Translations under genes and position numbers: made by a program
Origin: Bradyrhizobium sp. CSA112
GTDB taxonomy: Bacteria; Pseudomonadota; Alphaproteobacteria; Rhizobiales; Xanthobacteraceae
Direction of reading: 5' to 3'
DNA length: 64,000 nucleotides
Assembly (NCBI RefSeq): GCF_029051645.1
Contig: NZ_JAACFS010000001.1
Coordinates: forward strand, 806,001-870,000
Notes under the pieces: generated by a model
Database searches by the model: none
What the model was told of the DNA's origin: nothing
Seen by the model: only the letters and a program-made list of their open reading frames with translations
Shown here: positions 1 to 7,448 of the stretch, in pieces
Layout of the letters: every line of letters starts with the position of its first letter
Numbering within the stretch: the stretch's first letter is position 1

Positions 1-112
1 GGCCCGTGATGAAAACATAGGCGCCTTCTTCAGCGAACCGCTTGGCGCTCGCCAGTGCCATACCGCTCGATCCACCCGTGATGACTGCAACCTTACCCTC
101 AAGCTTTCCCAT
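1..112 (-). CDS. SDR-family oxidoreductase, N-terminal part only
   Basis: The 37 visible codons read leftward and run off the window edge. They start [17 protein letters not shown], the Rossmann-fold glycine-rich TGGxxGx dinucleotide motif of short-chain dehydrogenases/reductases. A strong GGAGAAG Shine-Dalgarno lies 3 bases before the ATG. Substrate cannot be told from this stub. It is divergent from the LysR gene at 381 across about 270 bp, the usual layout of a LysR regulator and its target. Confidence 0.85.
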   Translation of the reverse strand, partial: MGKLEGKVAVITGGSSGMALASAKRFAEEGAYVFITG

Positions 113-380
113 AACTTCTCCTTTCGTGGTGTCGGGACAGCATCTGCCCCCGAGAACCTCGACATGGGTCTGCCGGCGTCAGGCGTTGAGTGCGGAAGCG
201 CGCACATCGGTGGTGCGAAAACGATCCGGCTGGACGACCGACGCCAGCCGAGATGATCGGTGTCCGCCGTTCGGAATTGGGCCGTGCTTGTCGGTATAGG
301 CTATGATGACCGCCCTTACTGCTGTTCGATGTGTTAGATACGGGCTTTGGAAGGCGCACCGCGCGGTGCGGGATTGCACC
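113..380. promoter_or_regulatory. Divergent intergenic region between the SDR and LysR genes
   Basis: This 268-bp stretch separates two divergent starts and must hold both promoters and any LysR-binding site. No gene and no obvious T-N11-A palindrome stands out. Inference from layout only. Confidence 0.35.
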
Positions 381-1277
381 ATGATCGACTGGGATGACGT
401 TCGCTACTTTCTTGCCGTCGCGCGCGGAGGCTCGGTGCGGGCTGCCGCCGAACGCCTCGGTGTGAACCACGCGACCGTGCTGCGACGCATCGCCCAGCTC
501 GAGGAACGCCTCGGGGTCCACATGTTCGAAAAGCTGCCTTCGGGCTACCGCCTGACGGCTGCGGGCGAGGAGGTCCTCGAGTTCGCGGACCAGATGGAAG
601 CGTCGTCGCACCTGCTGGAGACGCGCGTCTTCGGGCGCGACCAGGGCGTGCGCGGGCTTCTGCGGGTGACGCTGGCGCCGCCCCTCGCGACACACCTGCT
701 CATGCCGGACTTCGCCGATTTCGCGCGTCTGCATCCGGACATCGAGATGGAAATCTTGTCGTCCGGCGAGCTGGCAAATCTGACCAACCGAGAGGCCGAC
801 GTCGCGATCCGCGTCGTCTACGACCGCAAAACCCTGCCGCTCAATCTTCACGGCATGAAGGGACCGGAGCTGTTCGGCGGCGTCTACATGTCCTGCGATC
901 GACTAGCCGCGTGGCGTGCGGGCGCGCCTGATCCCATCCGGTGGATCGTCATAAGCATTCATGGAATTCCGGATTGGGCCAGCGAGGGTGAGGTTCGCAC
1001 CACGGGGAGTCCGTTCAGGATCACGGACGCCGAGGCGCAGATCGTTGCTGTACGGCAAGGGCTCGGGATGACGACACTGCCGTGCTTCGTTGGCGATGCC
1101 GACCCCCTACTGGTGAGGGTGCCGGGCACCGACCTGCACATGTACGGAACGGTTTGGTTCCTCACACAGGGGGAGACACGCAAGACGAAGCGCGTGCGGC
1201 TCTTCACTGAGTTCGTATCCCGCAGGCTCGCCGCGTACGCTCCGCTTCTCGCGGGGCTGTCCATATCGCGCGACTGA
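381..1277 (+). CDS. LysR-family transcriptional regulator
   Basis: This 298-residue protein has an N-terminal winged helix-turn-helix (MIDWDDVRYFLAVARGGS, then AAERLGVNHATVLRRI, about residues 1-60) and a periplasmic-binding-fold effector domain behind it. Length is normal for LysR regulators. The ATG at 381 fits the family N-terminus better than an upstream start at 303, which would add 26 atypical residues. The motif VNHATVLRRIAQLEE is typical of the subfamily that controls a divergent oxidoreductase gene, here the SDR at 1-112. The effector is unknown. Confidence 0.9.
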   Translation: MIDWDDVRYFLAVARGGSVRAAAERLGVNHATVLRRIAQLEERLGVHMFEKLPSGYRLTAAGEEVLEFADQMEASSHLLETRVFGRDQGVRGLLRVTLAPPLATHLLMPDFADFARLHPDIEMEILSSGELANLTNREADVAIRVVYDRKTLPLNLHGMKGPELFGGVYMSCDRLAAWRAGAPDPIRWIVISIHGIPDWASEGEVRTTGSPFRITDAEAQIVAVRQGLGMTTLPCFVGDADPLLVRVPGTDLHMYGTVWFLTQGETRKTKRVRLFTEFVSRRLAAYAPLLAGLSISRD

Positions 1278-1290
1278 CGCGCGGCCCGCA

Positions 1291-1370
1291 GGATGGGTTG
1301 AGCCGCTTGCGAAACCCATCACCCTTCACAAATGGCGATTGATGGGTATCGCTTCGCTCCACCCGTCTTA
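1291..1370. repeat. REP-like palindromic intergenic repeat
   Basis: An inverted pair GATGGGTT (1292-1299) and AACCCATC (1313-1320) is followed by GATGGGTATCGCTTCGCTCC at 1343. This belongs to the family of GGGTGG/ACCCACC palindromes seen again at 1881, 14734 and 60488. Confidence 0.6.
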
Positions 1371-1453
1371 CCGTGTTGATGGAACCCGATCGACGGCCGA
1401 ACATTCTTCAAACGGCCAGAGGCGCCAGACCGATCGATTGAGGAGAGTCCAGA

Positions 1454-1867
1454 ATGCCGGAGAACCAGAAAAGCTTCCGCAGCGTGGCGACACGTTTGCC
1501 AGCGCAGGATTTGATGCGGGCGCGACGTTGGTATGCCGAAAAGCTCGGCCTGGAGCCCGTCGAGGAGCGTCCCGGCGGTCTTCGCTACCGCATCGGGGAA
1601 GGTGAATTTTCGATCTTTACTTCGGCCGGCAGTTCGCCCGGAACATTCACGCAACTCGCCTTCACCGTCGACGACATCCACGCCACGGCCGCGCTTTTGC
1701 GCAGCCGGGGTCTCGAACTCCTCGACTATGATAGCCCACCGCTCGTGACCGTCGATGGCATTGCGCGTGTGGAGGGTAACTACCCCAGCAAGGGGATTGC
1801 CGAACTGGGTTGCTGGTTTCTCGACAGCGAGGGAAACATGATCGGTGTGGGGCAGTCGCTGACTTAA
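1454..1867 (+). CDS. VOC-family (glyoxalase/bleomycin-resistance fold) protein
   Basis: A 137-residue single VOC module. The N-terminus carries the usual opening (VATRLPAQDLMRARRWYAEK), the middle has QLAFTVDDIHATAALL, and the C-terminus has a final strand FLDSEGNMIGVGQS. The family includes metal-dependent lyases, dioxygenases and antibiotic-binding proteins, so the substrate cannot be assigned. The ATG follows a GAGGAGAG site. It stands alone between repeat clusters, with no operon partner. Confidence 0.85.
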   Translation: MPENQKSFRSVATRLPAQDLMRARRWYAEKLGLEPVEERPGGLRYRIGEGEFSIFTSAGSSPGTFTQLAFTVDDIHATAALLRSRGLELLDYDSPPLVTVDGIARVEGNYPSKGIAELGCWFLDSEGNMIGVGQSLT

Positions 1868-1880
1868 AGGTCTCCAACTC

Positions 1881-2025
1881 GTAGGGTGGATTAGTAGCCG
1901 GAGGCGTGATCCGCCATATCCTCTCATCCAGCTGTCCTTGTGATGGCGGACTACGCTTCGCAAATCCGGCCTCCGATCTCGACCACGCAGGGTGGATCAT
2001 CCGGAGGCACAATTCACCGTATCCA
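1881..2025. repeat. Interspersed palindromic repeat cluster
   Basis: Two related GTAGGGTGGAT / GCAGGGTGGATCA blocks (1881 and 1987) flank the inverted stretch GATGGCGGACTACGCTTCGC. The composition matches the GGGTGGGTTAGCCGAAGGCG family found elsewhere in the window. Confidence 0.6.
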
Positions 2026-2118
2026 TTGATCCACCAATCCGCCGCAACTCCCGCACGTTTATTCAACGCGAAAAATCCCGCACGCGCTAGTTTTCTTCCC
2101 AACCCAAGGGAGAAAACC

Positions 2119-2550
2119 ATGACAGCCACCGCCGCACTTGCAAAACACGCAACTTCGCTCCGGGACGTGTTCGAACGCTATCATGTCGGCTGGGAAACCA
2201 AAAACCCGGATCTGATCGCTTCGCTCCATTCGGAAGACACTGTCTTCCATGTTCATGACGGGTCCGCCGCCGTCCGCGGGCGGGGGGCCTTGCGGCAGCA
2301 CTGCATCGATACGTTCGCAAAATTCGACTTTTCGTTCGAGATGGGCCGCTGGTTTTCCGGCGATGAGCACTGGGTGTTCGAATGGACGATGATACTTCCG
2401 CTCAAGGAGCCGGGCGGCGCACCGTTCACGGCCAGGGTCGAGATGCTCGATGTGGTGACGGTCAATCCGCGCGGCGAGGTAACGCGCAAGGACGTCTACA
2501 TGAACGGCGAAGCGCAGGCGGCGTTCGCCCGCGCCGGCATCCAGCGCTAG
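2119..2550 (+). CDS. NTF2-like/SnoaL-fold protein
   Basis: A 143-residue protein with the pattern of SnoaL/NTF2-like proteins: an N-terminal helix (LRDVFERYHVGWETKN), then PDLIASLHSEDTVFHVHDG, and a C-terminal sheet ending DVVTVNPRGEVTRKDVYMN. Members form alpha+beta-barrel pockets used in isomerisation, hydrolysis or ligand binding, and no active site can be assigned here. The ATG at 2119 follows GGGAGAAAA; the longer frame from 1906 lies in repeat DNA. The acyl-CoA synthetase gene starts 11 bp downstream, so the two probably form an operon. Confidence 0.8.
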   Translation: MTATAALAKHATSLRDVFERYHVGWETKNPDLIASLHSEDTVFHVHDGSAAVRGRGALRQHCIDTFAKFDFSFEMGRWFSGDEHWVFEWTMILPLKEPGGAPFTARVEMLDVVTVNPRGEVTRKDVYMNGEAQAAFARAGIQR

Positions 2551-2561
2551 GAAAGCGCCAG

Positions 2562-4100
2562 ATGCATCCGACCGTGCACGCCAAAAACCATCCCGCGCGC
2601 GCCGCCTACATCATGGCGGGCAGCTGCGAGACGGTGACCTACCAGCAGCTGGATGAGCGCTCTAACCAGGGCGCGCATCTGTTCCGGTCGCTTGGGCTGA
2701 AGACCGGCGACGTCATCGCCATTTTCATGGACAACCACCCGCGGTTCTTCGAGATCGCCTGGGCTGCCCAGCGTGCCGGCCTCTATTACGCCTGCATCTC
2801 CTCCGCGCTGACCGCGGGGGAGATCGAATACATCGCAAGGGATTGCGAAGCAAAACTGCTGATCGCCTCGCCCGGTGTCGGCCCGGTGGCTGAGCAGATG
2901 CCGGCCCGACTGCCGGGGGTGAAGCTGTTCATGGCGGGCGAAAGGCGCGCGCCGTTCGAGTGCTTTGAGGACGCCCGCGCCTCGATGCCCACCACGCCGA
3001 TCGCCGACGAGAGCGCGGGTTCGGACATGCTTTACTCCTCCGGCACCACCGGCCGGCCCAAGGGGATCAAACCTCCGCTGACGGGCGCGCCGATCGACGG
3101 GCCCGACGTGCTGACCATGATGGCGCAAAGCCTGTTCGGCTTTCACGGGGATTGCACCTATCTCTCGCCGGCGCCGCTCTACCACGCCGCGCCGCTTCGC
3201 CTGTGCATGAGCATCCATCGCATGGGCGGCACCGTCGTTCAGATGGAAAAATTCAATCCCGAGGAGACCCTGGCGCTGATCGAAAAGCACAAGATCGACG
3301 CCGGCCAGTTCGTGCCGACCCACTTCGTGCGAATGCTGAAGCTGCCGCCTGAAGTGCGGGCGAGGTATGACGTTTCGTCCATGAAGTCGGCGGTTCATGT
3401 CGCAGCACCTTGTCCGATCCCGGTCAAGGAGCAGATGCTGTCCTGGTGGGGTCCTGTGATCCACGAGTACTACGCCGGCAGCGAAGGCAACGGCGCGAGT
3501 TATGTAGGTCCGCAGGACTGGCTCACCCACAAGGGCACGGTCGGCAAGGCGGTGTTTGGCGTACTGCACATCGTCGGCGAGGACGGCGAGGAGGTTCCGC
3601 CTCGGACCGAGGGCTCGGTCTATTTTGGCGGCGGCGCGCCGCTCACCTATCATAACGCGCCGGAGAAGATCGTCGAGAACACCAACAAGTACGGCTGGTC
3701 GACGCTCGGTGACGTCGGCTGGGTCGACGAGGAGGGCTTTCTGTACCTGACCGACCGCAAGAGTTTCATGATCATCTCCGGCGGCGTGAACATCTATCCG
3801 CAGGAGGTCGAGAACCTCCTGATCACCCACCCCAAGGTTATCGACGCCGCGGTGGTGGGCGCGCCGGATGAGGAGATGGGAGAAAAGGTGGTGGCGGTGA
3901 TCCAGCCCGCCGACTGGGCGGATGCCAACGACGACCTGAAAGCGGAACTCGCCGCCTTCTGCCGCGAAAACCTTAGCCATGTGAAGTCGCCGCGCCTGTT
4001 CGACTTCGTACAGGAGCTGCCGCGCCATCCGAACGGCAAGCTGTACAAGCGCCTGGTTCGCGATTCCTACTGGGGCAAGGAAGGCTCGAGGATCGTTTAG
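2562..4100 (+). CDS. AMP-binding acyl-CoA synthetase
   Basis: A 512-residue member of the ANL superfamily that should adenylate a carboxylic acid and form its CoA thioester. Seen are the P-loop motif YSSGTTGRPKG (about residue 157), the substrate-pocket motif EYYAGSEGNG, the hinge region GWVDEEGFLYLTDRKS, GGVNIYPQEVE, and the catalytic C-terminal lysine in HPNGKLYKR. The start at 2562, 11 bp after the NTF2-like gene, gives the usual N-terminus. The longer frame from 2382 overlaps that gene and is spurious. Pairing with an NTF2-like protein suggests catabolism of an unusual acid; the substrate is unknown. Confidence 0.9.
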   Translation: MHPTVHAKNHPARAAYIMAGSCETVTYQQLDERSNQGAHLFRSLGLKTGDVIAIFMDNHPRFFEIAWAAQRAGLYYACISSALTAGEIEYIARDCEAKLLIASPGVGPVAEQMPARLPGVKLFMAGERRAPFECFEDARASMPTTPIADESAGSDMLYSSGTTGRPKGIKPPLTGAPIDGPDVLTMMAQSLFGFHGDCTYLSPAPLYHAAPLRLCMSIHRMGGTVVQMEKFNPEETLALIEKHKIDAGQFVPTHFVRMLKLPPEVRARYDVSSMKSAVHVAAPCPIPVKEQMLSWWGPVIHEYYAGSEGNGASYVGPQDWLTHKGTVGKAVFGVLHIVGEDGEEVPPRTEGSVYFGGGAPLTYHNAPEKIVENTNKYGWSTLGDVGWVDEEGFLYLTDRKSFMIISGGVNIYPQEVENLLITHPKVIDAAVVGAPDEEMGEKVVAVIQPADWADANDDLKAELAAFCRENLSHVKSPRLFDFVQELPRHPNGKLYKRLVRDSYWGKEGSRIV

Positions 4101-4148
4101 CGGCTTCTAGGATTTGCACTGAATGAGAAAGTTGCAGATGATGTAACC

Positions 4149-4952
4149 ATGCCGTTAGCGGAATCGCCGTTCACCAGCACGATCTTGCCCATCGGGGTCC
4201 CACGCCTCGCGGCGCATCCGAACATCGTTACGGCGGTGCTGGTGGGACGGACGGATCCGATCACGCTCGAGCATGAGGGCGTGAGCGTTACGGGTGACGT
4301 CCTGCTGGTCCGGCCAGGGATCGTGCACAGCGTTCGGGTCTCGGAACGGGGTGCCGACGTCATCTTCCTCAACGGACTGGCATTTCCCTTCGAGGCCCCG
4401 CTGGCGGTCGTGCTGAAAGGCAGCCTCGAACAGCTGGCGCACCGTTCGCTTGGCGGCGATCCCGGCGCGACAGAGCCCGGCGCGACGGAGGAATTGCGGG
4501 CAAGGCTCGCGTTCGCGACCCCTCCGCTTGCGCCGAAAATTGTTGAGATCGTGCGGGCCATGCAGGCCGATCCCATGCGGCGCGTGACGCAGGACGAACT
4601 GGTCCGGTATCTCGGCATGGAGCGTACGCGGGCGCTGCGCTGCTTCAAGGCGGTGACGGGGCTGACATTTCGCCGGTTCAAGCTGTGGTCGGCACTGCAG
4701 CATGCCGCGGTGAGCATGGCCGGGCACGAACTGGTGCGGACGGCCGCGATCGATGCCGGTTTCGCCGATACGGCGCATCTTTCGCGCGTGTTCAGCAGCG
4801 TGTTCGGGCTGCCGCCCAGCGTGGCGATCGCTGCGCTCGACGACCGCTATCGCGCCGCGAGATCGGTTACCGCGCCGCGGATTTCCTGCAGCAGCGCCTT
4901 CTCCCAATCGGAAGCATTCTTCAGATCGCGGGCGAGGTTATCGAAACAATAG
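4149..4952 (+). CDS. AraC-family helix-turn-helix regulator
   Basis: A 267-residue protein. The N-terminal about 130 residues look like a cupin-type sensor domain (EGVSVTGDVLLVRPGIVHSVRV). The C-terminal part carries two helix-turn-helix units: VTQDELVRYLGMERTRALRCFK, and ELVRTAAIDAGFADTAHLSRVFSS followed by FGLPPS, the AraC signature. After about residue 240 the sequence no longer resembles the family and overlaps a possible minus-strand frame. The natural end may therefore have been changed by a rearrangement at the edge of the repeat that begins near 5064. Confidence 0.8.
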   Translation: MPLAESPFTSTILPIGVPRLAAHPNIVTAVLVGRTDPITLEHEGVSVTGDVLLVRPGIVHSVRVSERGADVIFLNGLAFPFEAPLAVVLKGSLEQLAHRSLGGDPGATEPGATEELRARLAFATPPLAPKIVEIVRAMQADPMRRVTQDELVRYLGMERTRALRCFKAVTGLTFRRFKLWSALQHAAVSMAGHELVRTAAIDAGFADTAHLSRVFSSVFGLPPSVAIAALDDRYRAARSVTAPRISCSSAFSQSEAFFRSRARLSKQ

Positions 4953-5059
4953 TATCCAAGGTCCGACGGTGATCGCGTCGTGGATGTCGTTGCTGCGAGC
5001 GTTATCAATCTCGCGGCGTACTGCCGGGGTGTCATGCTGGTGGCCGCGCTCTCAGCCAT
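4847..5059 (-). CDS. Possible small hypothetical protein or gene remnant
   Basis: A 70-residue minus-strand frame (MAESAATSMTPRQYAARL to EIRGAVTDLAAR). It has plausible acidic/basic helical composition and a normal stop, but overlaps the last about 105 bases of the AraC gene. No family is recognised. It sits just beside the large interspersed repeat, so it could be the surviving piece of a gene cut by that repeat, or chance. Confidence 0.3.
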   Translation of the reverse strand: MAESAATSMTPRQYAARLITLAATTSTTRSPSDLGYYCFDNLARDLKNASDWEKALLQEIRGAVTDLAAR

Positions 5060-5063
5060 CTTC

Positions 5064-5662
5064 GAATTACGGTGACAGTGCACTAAATTGCGACGGTGAC
5101 TTAAGGCCGCGTCACGAAGCGAGATGACGGCAAATCACTTCTGATTTTCCGAAATCGTGTCAAGCCCGGGAATCAAAAATATTCCGCTTTCGTTCTCACC
5201 CAAATCAGTCGCATAAGTCCGCCCGTCTCACGGCAGATGAGGGGCGTTGGCCATCGTCACGAACGTGCGGTGAGATGCGGTGGACGCTGAATGCGCGCTA
5301 GACGTACGCGCAGGAAGCGTACGGTGAAGTCGTGTGGTTCGGGCGTCGCGGTGCTGGCGCTAAGTCCTAGAGAAGCGAAGCTTCTCGGGGGCGACGGAGG
5401 CAAAAGAGCCGTTCTCCGGGAAGAGCACGAAGTAAGCCGTAAAGCCATTGCGCAGGGAAGGCCGGAATGCTCCCGCTGCCCTGTATGCTCGTGTGCAGTT
5501 TTGTTTGCGCAAATCGCACGCGAGACCGCGGGTGCAGCAAGCACCCGGTCTTCCCTGCGCCCTCTGAACAAGAGGAGGGCAAAAGAAAATGCAAAGCTCG
5601 GGCGTAACGCGCCGCGAGAATGCGGACCCACACCCTCATGCTCTTTGAAAAGTAGATCAGCT
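5064..5662. repeat. Long interspersed repeat with strong multi-stem fold
   Basis: This fills most of the gene-free stretch 4953-5908. It opens with GAATTACGGTGACAGTGCAC, a short motif I recognise from intergenic and repeat-associated DNA in many bacteria. It continues with GACTTAAGGCCGCGTCACG and AAATCACTTCTGATTTTCC, a sequence familiar from many Bradyrhizobium intergenic regions. Its core (5450-5575) has nested inverted repeats. Degenerate copies lie at 10098-10165 (its right end) and 11925-12105 (its left end). Frames in it look random, so I call no protein. Confidence 0.75.
5450..5575. other. Predicted multi-stem structured core of the repeat
   Basis: Outer arms GCGCAGGGAAGGCCGG (5450-5465) and CCGGTCTTCCCTGCGC (5545-5560) pair with one G-U. 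Inside are CTCGTGTGC (5488-5496) with GCACGCGAG (5516-5524), and the hairpin CGGGTGC-loop-GCACCCG (5529-5547). A small CCTCT/AGAGG hairpin (5561-5575) follows. The layout resembles a three-way junction. Whether it is transcribed is unknown. Confidence 0.55.
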
Positions 5663-5773
5663 ATGGGTCTCGGCCGCGAGCTCGGTCTCCCGGAAATCTT
5701 CGTCGGCCGCCACCCGTTCCCGGGCCCCGGCCTCGCGATCCGCTGCCCCGGCGATATCACGAAAGAAAAGCTC
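5663..5773 (+). pseudogene. guaA: Fragment of GMP synthase (guaA)
   Basis: About 35 in-frame codons (5669-5773) read [20 protein letters not shown] and on through [15 protein letters not shown]. This is the highly conserved dimerisation-domain segment of glutamine-hydrolysing GMP synthase. The rest of the roughly 520-residue enzyme is missing on both sides: upstream is the interspersed repeat and downstream is unrelated sequence. The fragment has no stop or disabling change of its own, so the event may be recent. A full guaA is presumably elsewhere in the genome. Confidence 0.8.
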
Positions 5774-5861
5774 GGCAGCCCGAGCGTTGGGCGTTCATGC
5801 GCGCGCCAAAAACCAATTGCGATATGAAACCAGTCGAGCTAGCCTATAACCGATTGCATAA

Positions 5862-5878
5862 TGCAATCAGAGGCGCGC
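5862..5878. promoter_or_regulatory. Perfect 17-bp palindrome, candidate operator
   Basis: GATTGCATAATGCAATC is perfectly symmetrical about its central A and lies 31 bp upstream of the ATG at 5909, within the likely promoter of the reductase-like gene. The cognate regulator is not obvious. The nearest regulator is the convergent LysR gene, whose family uses a different site type. Confidence 0.5.
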
Positions 5879-5908
5879 GGCCGCGCCGCGTGAGGAAGGG
5901 AAGTGGGC

Positions 5909-6439
5909 ATGGCCAAGCTCGTGTTCGCAATGAACCAGTCCTTGGACGGCTACGTCGATCATATGGCGTTTGGGCCAAGTCCCACGCTCTTCCGTCACTT
6001 CATCGAGCAGGCGCAGGGGCAGGCAGGCAGTGTGTACGGTCGCCAAATGTATGAGGTCATGCGTTATTGGGACGACGATCATCCTGAGTGGGATGCAGAG
6101 AAACACGCCTTCGCGGCGGCGTGGCGGAGCCAGCCGAAATGGGTCGTCTCGCGCTCGTTGAAGTCGGTCGGCCCCAATGCCACGCTTGTTGACGGTGATC
6201 TCGAGGCGGTGGTTCGTAAGCTGAAAGCCGAGCGCGTCGGGGAGATCGAAGTTGCCGGACCAGACTTGGCGCGAAGCCTCACCGAACTTGGCCTGATAGA
6301 TGAGTATCAAATCTACCTGCACCCTGTCGTGCTTGGCCACGGCAAGCCATACTTCGCCGGACCGCGGCCGCCGCTCCGCCTTATGACTAGCGATCGGATC
6401 GGCGAGGATGTGATCAGGTTGACGTACGTTCCCGCTTAA
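5909..6439 (+). CDS. Dihydrofolate reductase-fold (RibD C-terminal) family protein
   Basis: A 176-residue protein of the RibD_C/DHFR-like superfamily (YyaP/YwjB type): MAKLVFAMNQSLDGYVDH at the N-terminus, YGRQMYEVMRYW in the middle, then EIEVAGPDLARSLTELGLIDE and YLHPVVLGHGKPYF. These proteins bind NADPH and reduce pterin- or pyrimidine-like substrates; for most members the substrate is unknown. The ATG at 5909 sits 8 bases after GAGGAAGGG, better placed than a GTG at 5903. A perfect palindrome lies just upstream. Confidence 0.85.
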   Translation: MAKLVFAMNQSLDGYVDHMAFGPSPTLFRHFIEQAQGQAGSVYGRQMYEVMRYWDDDHPEWDAEKHAFAAAWRSQPKWVVSRSLKSVGPNATLVDGDLEAVVRKLKAERVGEIEVAGPDLARSLTELGLIDEYQIYLHPVVLGHGKPYFAGPRPPLRLMTSDRIGEDVIRLTYVPA

Positions 6440-6475
6440 TCTCGCGACTCGCCGGATGGAGAACCTCCAGCATGC

Positions 6476-7351
6476 TCAAGCTTCCATCAGCCTGGAGGAC
6501 AGGAATTCGACGAAGCGCTGGGTCTTGGCTGGAATAAGGCGAGTTTCGGTGACGGCGTGAATGCTGACCGACGACCCCTGCCATTCGGGCAGGATGCGCC
6601 GGAGGCGGCCAGAGGCGAGATCTTCGGCGACGATCTTCTCGGCAAGCAGGGCGATGCCCTGGTGGTTGACCGCCAGGGCGCGGGTCATCCCCACGCTGTT
6701 GAGCGTGAAGCGGCCGCGAACGCCGACATCGACCTTGTTCATCCCCTGGTGCAAAGTCCAGGTCGGGATCCGCGGCATGCAGATGCATTGATGCTCCGCG
6801 AGGTCCGCCGGTGTCGCGGGCTCGCCTGACGCTTTGATATAGCCGGGAGACGCATAGAGGTGGCGCGAATGCCGCCCGATCAGGCGTGCGATCAGGCTGG
6901 AATCCTCCAGTTTGCCTATGCGGATCGCCACATCGAACGGCTCGGCCACCAAATCGACACGGCGTGGGGTCAGGTCGAATTCGAACGTGATGCCGGGATA
7001 GTGCCGCGTGAAGTCGGCGATGATCGGCGTGAGGTAAAGCGTGGCGAAGTCGACCGGGAGCGAAACCCGCAGGACCCCGCTCGGCTGCTCCAACATCGCG
7101 CCGAGCTGCTCGTGCGCGAGCCGTGCCTCGTCGACGATTCGCTTGCTTCGCTCATAATAGAGCTGACCGGCCTCGGTGAGCTCGATCTTGCGCGTCGTGC
7201 GGTGCAGGAGCCTCAGGCCGATCGCCTTCTCCAGTTCGCTGATCCGTCGCGACAGAGTGGAGTTTGGCATGCCGACAGCCTCCGCGGCCTTCCGAAAGCT
7301 CCTGGCTCTGGCCACCTCCACGAACAGCGCCATGTCGTTCAAATGGCTCAA
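6476..7351 (-). CDS. LysR-family regulator divergent from an old yellow enzyme gene
   Basis: A 291-residue LysR regulator. The winged helix (LSHLNDMALFVEVARARS, then AAEAVGMPNSTLSRRISELE) is followed by an effector domain with the VRGRFTLNSVGMTRALAVNH motif of the DhcR/PcaQ-like clade. I choose a TTG start at 7351 with GGAG about 7 bases before it, giving the usual MxxLNDMALF opening; an ATG six codons later (7333) is the alternative. The enoate reductase gene starts about 100 bp away on the other strand and is the likely target. The effector is probably a reactive alkene or quinone (inference). Confidence 0.88.
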   Translation of the reverse strand: MSHLNDMALFVEVARARSFRKAAEAVGMPNSTLSRRISELEKAIGLRLLHRTTRKIELTEAGQLYYERSKRIVDEARLAHEQLGAMLEQPSGVLRVSLPVDFATLYLTPIIADFTRHYPGITFEFDLTPRRVDLVAEPFDVAIRIGKLEDSSLIARLIGRHSRHLYASPGYIKASGEPATPADLAEHQCICMPRIPTWTLHQGMNKVDVGVRGRFTLNSVGMTRALAVNHQGIALLAEKIVAEDLASGRLRRILPEWQGSSVSIHAVTETRLIPAKTQRFVEFLSSRLMEA

Positions 7352-7448
7352 CTGATTGCTCCATATATGGAAAGATGATTTCAATTCTGCCGGATTTATC
7401 CCGAAATCGGAATGGTGGACAAGGACTTCCAACGAATGGAGAGCCCTA

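Noticed and set aside
2547..4028. 493-codon open frame on the minus strand
   Set aside because: It is antisense to the acyl-CoA synthetase with all its motifs on the plus strand; high-GC third positions keep the opposite frame open.
5291..5827. 178-codon plus-strand frame across the repeat
   Set aside because: It spans the interspersed repeat and the guaA fragment in one frame, and has no start signal; only the guaA part is protein-like.
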